A stretch of DNA of 59,537 bases from positions 1-59,537 of IMG/VR virus record IMGVR_UViG_3300022665_000158; one strand, written 5' to 3'. The stretch is from a virus. The translations under genes were made by a program, and so were the position numbers. Below, one piece after another: positions 56,186-59,537 of the stretch. How positions within the stretch are numbered: position 1 is the stretch's first letter; every line of letters begins with the position of its first letter. Under the pieces are notes generated by a model that did not search any database, was not told the DNA's origin, and saw only the letters and a list, made by a program, of their open reading frames with translations.

Positions 56186-56629
56186 ATGCAGACCCCGATC
56201 ATGGAACGCCTGTGCAAGCGGCTGCTACCCGGGCCCAATGGCTGCTTGGAATTCCAGGGCTCCCGTAATAGCGACGGGTACGGGCACATTAGAAAAGGCG
56301 GGGATGTGGGTGGGGTGATAGATACCCACCGCGTGGCCTACGAAGCCGCGTTCGGCCCGATCCCCGACGGCCTTCACGTCCTCCATACCTGCGATAACCC
56401 CCCGTGTTGCGAGCCGGGGCACTTGTTCCTGGGAACGCATGGCGATAATATGGCCGATGCGGCGGCCAAGGGGCGGATGCGCGGCCGGGGTCGGGCCAAA
56501 CTGACCGTAGAGCAGGTAATTTCAATCCGGGCCGATGATCGTTTTCAACGCGTGATAGCCGCGGACTACGGCGTTGCGCGTAAGACGATTTCGATGATTA
56601 AGTGCCGGAAAAACTGGAAGGAAATATAA
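56186..56629 (+). CDS. HNH homing endonuclease (copy 4)
   Basis: This 147-residue protein has the family layout: GCLEFQGSRNSDGYG, HRVAYEAAFGPIPDG, VLHTCDNPPCCEPGHLFLGT, then an HTH-like end (VIAADYGVARKTISMIK). RLCKRL near the start is encoded by a diverged palindrome (TGCAAGCGGCTGCT at 56213). It splits the tape measure gene from DUF2460, which normally follow closely. Its last codons (TGG AAG GAA) serve as the Shine-Dalgarno for the next gene. Confidence 0.92.
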   Translation: MQTPIMERLCKRLLPGPNGCLEFQGSRNSDGYGHIRKGGDVGGVIDTHRVAYEAAFGPIPDGLHVLHTCDNPPCCEPGHLFLGTHGDNMADAAAKGRMRGRGRAKLTVEQVISIRADDRFQRVIAADYGVARKTISMIKCRKNWKEI

Positions 56630-57604
56630 ATGCCGTCGATCAAGATTCCCTCATTCATAGAGAAGGAGTTTCCGAAGGATATCAACTTCGGGTTCTCGGG
56701 CGGGCCTGTATTCTTCACCCAGATCTCGGCCACAACGGCCGGGTTCGAGCAGCGCCAGTTGAATTGGGAGTTTGCCCGGCACCGCTATCAGGCGTCGCAC
56801 GAGGTCAAGAATCGGGCGGAGCTGGAGACGCTGCTGGATTTTTTCTTCTCCGTGCGGGGCATGGCCGTGGGATTCCGGTTCGTGGATTGGAACGATTGGT
56901 CGAGCGACGTAGAGGCGAATCAGGGGATTGAGTACCCGGCGCTTGCCGCCGCGGCCGACATGACGTCCCACGCGATGCTGAACATCGGGAGCGGAGCGAT
57001 CGGCGTGGGCGACGGGGCGCAGGTCACCTTTCAGACGCAGAAGCTATACACGGCGGAGGTGGTCGTAGGCAACTTCCTGGGCCCCGACTCGATCACGTTC
57101 ACCGCCGCGACGGGCATTATCGCGAGGACGGTGGGCAACTGGACCACGGACGGCTTCGTGGTCGGGGACCACGTCTACGTGTCCGGGACGCTAGCGAATC
57201 TGAATGACGGGACGGCGGGCAAGATCACGGCGGTGACCGCGTTGGACCTCACCGTGGATGGTGCGCTCGTCGACGAGCTGACCCCTCGGTTGAACGTCCG
57301 GGTATTCTCCCAGGATAATGACGTTCCGCTATACCTCCGGGAGATCAATAAATTGGTGACAATCCGGGTCATAGTGGACGGCACCGTTTGGGCCGAGGCG
57401 CCGAGCGGGGTCGATACCTACACTGTGGATCTGAACACGGGCATCATTACGGCCAACACGGCGCCGCCGGCGGGGAAGCTCGTGGAGGCGGACTTCGTCT
57501 ACAACGTACCGGTCCGGTTCGAAAAGGATGATTGGCTTCAACAGCTCCAGCATTTCAATGTCGGGGACGTGGCTGACATAGAGCTGATTGAGATCAGGAT
57601 CTAG
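56630..57604 (+). CDS. DUF2460 distal tail protein
   Basis: This 324-residue protein carries the DUF2460 pattern (GTA gp12 type): FPKDINFGFSGGPVFFTQI, ERRQLNWEFARHRY-like region (EQRQLNWEFARHRYQ), FFFSVRGMAVGFRFVDWNDWS, and a conserved end (PVRFEKDDWLQQLQ). It forms the distal tail ring. An insert near residues 150-210 (TRTVGNW-type motif ARTVGNWTTDGFVVGDHVYVSGT) is a beta domain that reappears at the end of the next gene. Confidence 0.88.
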   Translation: MPSIKIPSFIEKEFPKDINFGFSGGPVFFTQISATTAGFEQRQLNWEFARHRYQASHEVKNRAELETLLDFFFSVRGMAVGFRFVDWNDWSSDVEANQGIEYPALAAAADMTSHAMLNIGSGAIGVGDGAQVTFQTQKLYTAEVVVGNFLGPDSITFTAATGIIARTVGNWTTDGFVVGDHVYVSGTLANLNDGTAGKITAVTALDLTVDGALVDELTPRLNVRVFSQDNDVPLYLREINKLVTIRVIVDGTVWAEAPSGVDTYTVDLNTGIITANTAPPAGKLVEADFVYNVPVRFEKDDWLQQLQHFNVGDVADIELIEIRI

Positions 57605-57607
57605 AAA

Positions 57608-59287
57608 ATGGCCAAGACTATCTCGGCAAAGATGACTACCCTCATCCAGAGCGAAGTGCTCACCCTGGCGACGTGCTGGAAGGTAACACGCACGGACGGA
57701 GTCAAGACCTTCATTACGGACCATGACACCGATATCGTGTTCGCCGGGGACACCTACGTAGCGGCATCGGGGATCGCGCGCACCGCGATTGAATCATCGG
57801 CCGACATGAGCGTTGACAACCTCGACGTCGTCGGAATCTTCGGGGGCATCTTCAGCCGAAACGACATGGATGCCGGATTCTACGACTTCGCGGAGATCGA
57901 TATATTCAGCATCGACTGGCAAGACCCCGATGGCACCGGCGCCCTACAGCACCGGTTCGGTACGATTGGGGAAGTGCAGACAAAGGATGGCGGTTATATC
58001 GCTGAGATGCGGGGCCTGATGCAACTGTTAGAGCGGCGGCGTGGAAAGGTGTGGTCACCGGATTGTCGGACGGATCTGTTCAGCCCTCTAGTCAATGCGT
58101 TTTCCGGTCGGGCTGACGGTTGCGGGCTGTCGGCTGCGGCCTTCGAGGAGTTCGGAGTAGTCACGGCGGTGACCGACGACCGCAAGGTGACGGTGGGGGA
58201 GTTCTCGCGACTGAAGCTGGAGCCCAAGTACGCCGGGGAGTTCGGCGACGTCCAGGGCGTCCACGAGGTCGATGGGAAGGTCGAGATGGTGCTCACTATT
58301 TCCGACCTATCGCCGATGCGGCCTAAAGTGATCACAACGAAGGCCGAGCTTCAGGCAATGGAAGACGACCTCAATGGCTACTACGTGTTGGGGAACGAGA
58401 TCCTGGTGGGTACGTGGGCGACTCCTATTGGGACTAACGCCAATCCGTTCCGCGGTACGTTCGACGGGCGGGGGTTCAAGCTGCGCGACGTGTTTGCGGA
58501 TACGAACGCTGGCGGAGGGGCACCGGCCGGTCTATTTGGGGTGTGTACCGGCACGATTCGGCGGGGTCATATCGCGCGCTTCAATTCAAGATCCTCGGCG
58601 ACAGAGTGGTCCGGGTCTATCTGTGGTCGGCTACTTGGAATTGACGCCGGGAACCACCCGCTCGGCGGGGCGGGCCGGGTTGAGCAGTGTCAAGCAACCG
58701 CAGGGATTCAAATCACCGACGGTGATAAGTCCGGGGGTTTGATAGGGGAAGTCGGAGATGATACGATCGTACGTGATAACTTCGTTTCGGCCCTTAGGAA
58801 TGGGGCGGAAGGGCCCGATACAGGCGGCTGCGTCGGACGCTCGGCTGGCACGAATGTCATAGCGAAAGACAACTTCTGCAATACCGATGAATGGGCGTCG
58901 ATAGATCTGGGCAATATCACCGGCGGCGGCGTCGGAGGCTACTTTGGGCAGGTTGAGGCGGACTGGCCTACTCAAAGCAATTGGACTTTCCCATTTACAG
59001 ACAAGCGCGTGATGAACGTCATCGCGAGTACGGCCGCAACGCTATCATTCACAGCCGGGGTGACGATCGAGCGGACGGTGGGCAGCTTCATTGATGACGG
59101 CATGGAAGACAACGACCACATTACGATCACAGGATCGGCTAGCAATGATGGGGTTATTATTGTTAGGCGGGTTATTAGCACCGGATTGAGGCTCGTGACC
59201 GCCACCGCGGTTGTCACGGAACCGGCGGTGGCGATCACCTATACTGCCGCCGGCGGACCGAAGCCCCTAAGCCCGGGAAGGTTCTAG
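57608..59287 (+). CDS. DUF2163 tail-tip protein with GLUG-like region
   Basis: This 559-residue protein has an N-terminal ~165-residue DUF2163 domain (GTA gp13 type), seen in ATCWKVTRTDGVKTFITDHD, YVAASGIARTAIE and FSIDWQDPDGTG. From ~245 to 440 it has GLUG-like repeats: FRGTFDGRGFKLRDVF, AGLFGVCTGTIRRG, GGLIGEVGDDTIVRDN and GGYFGQV, which in adhesins form beta-solenoids. The last ~80 residues hold the beta domain shared with the DUF2460 protein (ERTVGSFIDDGM...HITITGS). It may be a receptor-binding or tip protein. Confidence 0.85.
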   Translation: MAKTISAKMTTLIQSEVLTLATCWKVTRTDGVKTFITDHDTDIVFAGDTYVAASGIARTAIESSADMSVDNLDVVGIFGGIFSRNDMDAGFYDFAEIDIFSIDWQDPDGTGALQHRFGTIGEVQTKDGGYIAEMRGLMQLLERRRGKVWSPDCRTDLFSPLVNAFSGRADGCGLSAAAFEEFGVVTAVTDDRKVTVGEFSRLKLEPKYAGEFGDVQGVHEVDGKVEMVLTISDLSPMRPKVITTKAELQAMEDDLNGYYVLGNEILVGTWATPIGTNANPFRGTFDGRGFKLRDVFADTNAGGGAPAGLFGVCTGTIRRGHIARFNSRSSATEWSGSICGRLLGIDAGNHPLGGAGRVEQCQATAGIQITDGDKSGGLIGEVGDDTIVRDNFVSALRNGAEGPDTGGCVGRSAGTNVIAKDNFCNTDEWASIDLGNITGGGVGGYFGQVEADWPTQSNWTFPFTDKRVMNVIASTAATLSFTAGVTIERTVGSFIDDGMEDNDHITITGSASNDGVIIVRRVISTGLRLVTATAVVTEPAVAITYTAAGGPKPLSPGRF

Positions 59288-59288
59288 A

Positions 59289-59537
59289 ATGGCGACCATT
59301 GCTATCGTTGCAGACGACACTACGTGGTTCGGAATAGATTATTTCGATGACTTGATCCAAGGATTGGGCCATACCTTGACCCGGTTTGATGAGCTAGCCG
59401 TGACGGCCTCAAACCTGAGCACCTTCGCCTTGATCGTTCACTTCGCTGTATTCGACGTGAATACTACAACGCTCGCCGGGTTCTACGAAGGCTACATGAC
59501 GGTCGATGGAATCCCGCTTCTGTTCCTGTCAGATTTT
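59289..59537 (+). CDS. Unknown tail-region gene (partial, 3' end missing)
   Basis: GGGAAGG precedes ATG 59289 and the frame is open to the window edge (83 codons). A Rossmann-like opening (ATIAIVADDTTWFG, then FALIVHFAVF) hints at an amidotransferase- or ThuA-like fold, which would be odd in a tail gene. Too little is present to decide. Confidence 0.6.
   Translation, partial: MATIAIVADDTTWFGIDYFDDLIQGLGHTLTRFDELAVTASNLSTFALIVHFAVFDVNTTTLAGFYEGYMTVDGIPLLFLSDF

Noticed and set aside
53698-56289. Long minus-strand open frames opposite the tape measure gene (385 and 475 codons)
   Set aside because: They mirror the codon structure of the tape measure gene, are Pro/Ser/Ala-rich without motifs, and no minus-strand gene is supported elsewhere.
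1-59537. CRISPR arrays, insertion sequences, integrase or attachment sites, inteins and group I introns
   Set aside because: I looked for spaced repeats, transposase or recombinase motifs, and interrupted polymerase or terminase genes and found none. The terminase and polymerase reading frames are continuous and of normal length.

Overview
The window is part of a tailed double-stranded DNA phage genome, almost certainly a siphovirus. Every gene I can support lies on the + strand. Genes are packed with ATGA, TAATG or TGATG start/stop overlaps, and both ends of the window cut genes. The sequence is visibly GC-rich. Shine-Dalgarno motifs (GGAGG, AAGGAG) precede most starts. The DUF2460 and DUF2163 tail-tip proteins and several lipobox-type small proteins suggest a Gram-negative, probably proteobacterial, host. 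That host call is an inference. No integrase and no LacI- or CI-type repressor was recognised, so a lytic lifestyle is likely but unproven.

Layout. (1) 1-6840: an HNH endonuclease, two protein-tyrosine-phosphatase-like proteins (Cx5R) flanking a 378-residue unknown, and a family A DNA polymerase. (2) 6867-9808: a PBSX-type portal and a MuF-like minor head protein. (3) 9809-21849: many small genes, including several Cys-rich proteins, a SWIM-DUF488 fusion, a YkgJ-type protein, a 956-residue coiled-coil protein, an Rnl2-type RNA ligase, a Fic protein and tRNA-Asn(GTT). (4) 21850-26535: a ParB-methyltransferase fusion and the small and large terminase subunits. (5) 26532-41030: about forty small genes, with a P-loop kinase-like protein, a DnaN-type sliding clamp, two stand-alone RapZ C-terminal-domain proteins, a HAD-like phosphatase, a DUF6011-type protein, an HTH protein and a second HNH gene. 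(6) 41102-42664: a zinc-finger metallophosphoesterase, followed by a third HNH gene. (7) 43254-59537: the structural module. It holds a ClpP-like prohead protease, a LAGLIDADG endonuclease, an XkdF-like protein, a scaffold-like protein, the major capsid protein, neck and tail-completion genes, a tail tube protein, tail assembly chaperones joined by an apparent -1 frameshift (A AAA AAC), a tape measure protein, a fourth HNH gene, DUF2460, DUF2163 and a partial gene.

The most striking non-genic signal is a perfect 14-bp palindrome, TGCAAGCGCTTGCA. It occurs ten times (plus one copy with a single mismatch), mostly inside genes and in all three reading frames. The best copies extend to 18-20 bp. 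A second signal is a recurring promoter-like pair, CTAA(G/T)GTT(T/C), 16-17 bases, then TANNNT. It recurs at gene junctions and often ends only 4-5 bases before an ATG. The replication genes (PolA, DnaN), modification genes (methyltransferase, phosphatases, Fic) and RNA genes (RNA ligase, tRNA-Asn) suggest a phage that brings much of its own replication and host-takeover machinery.
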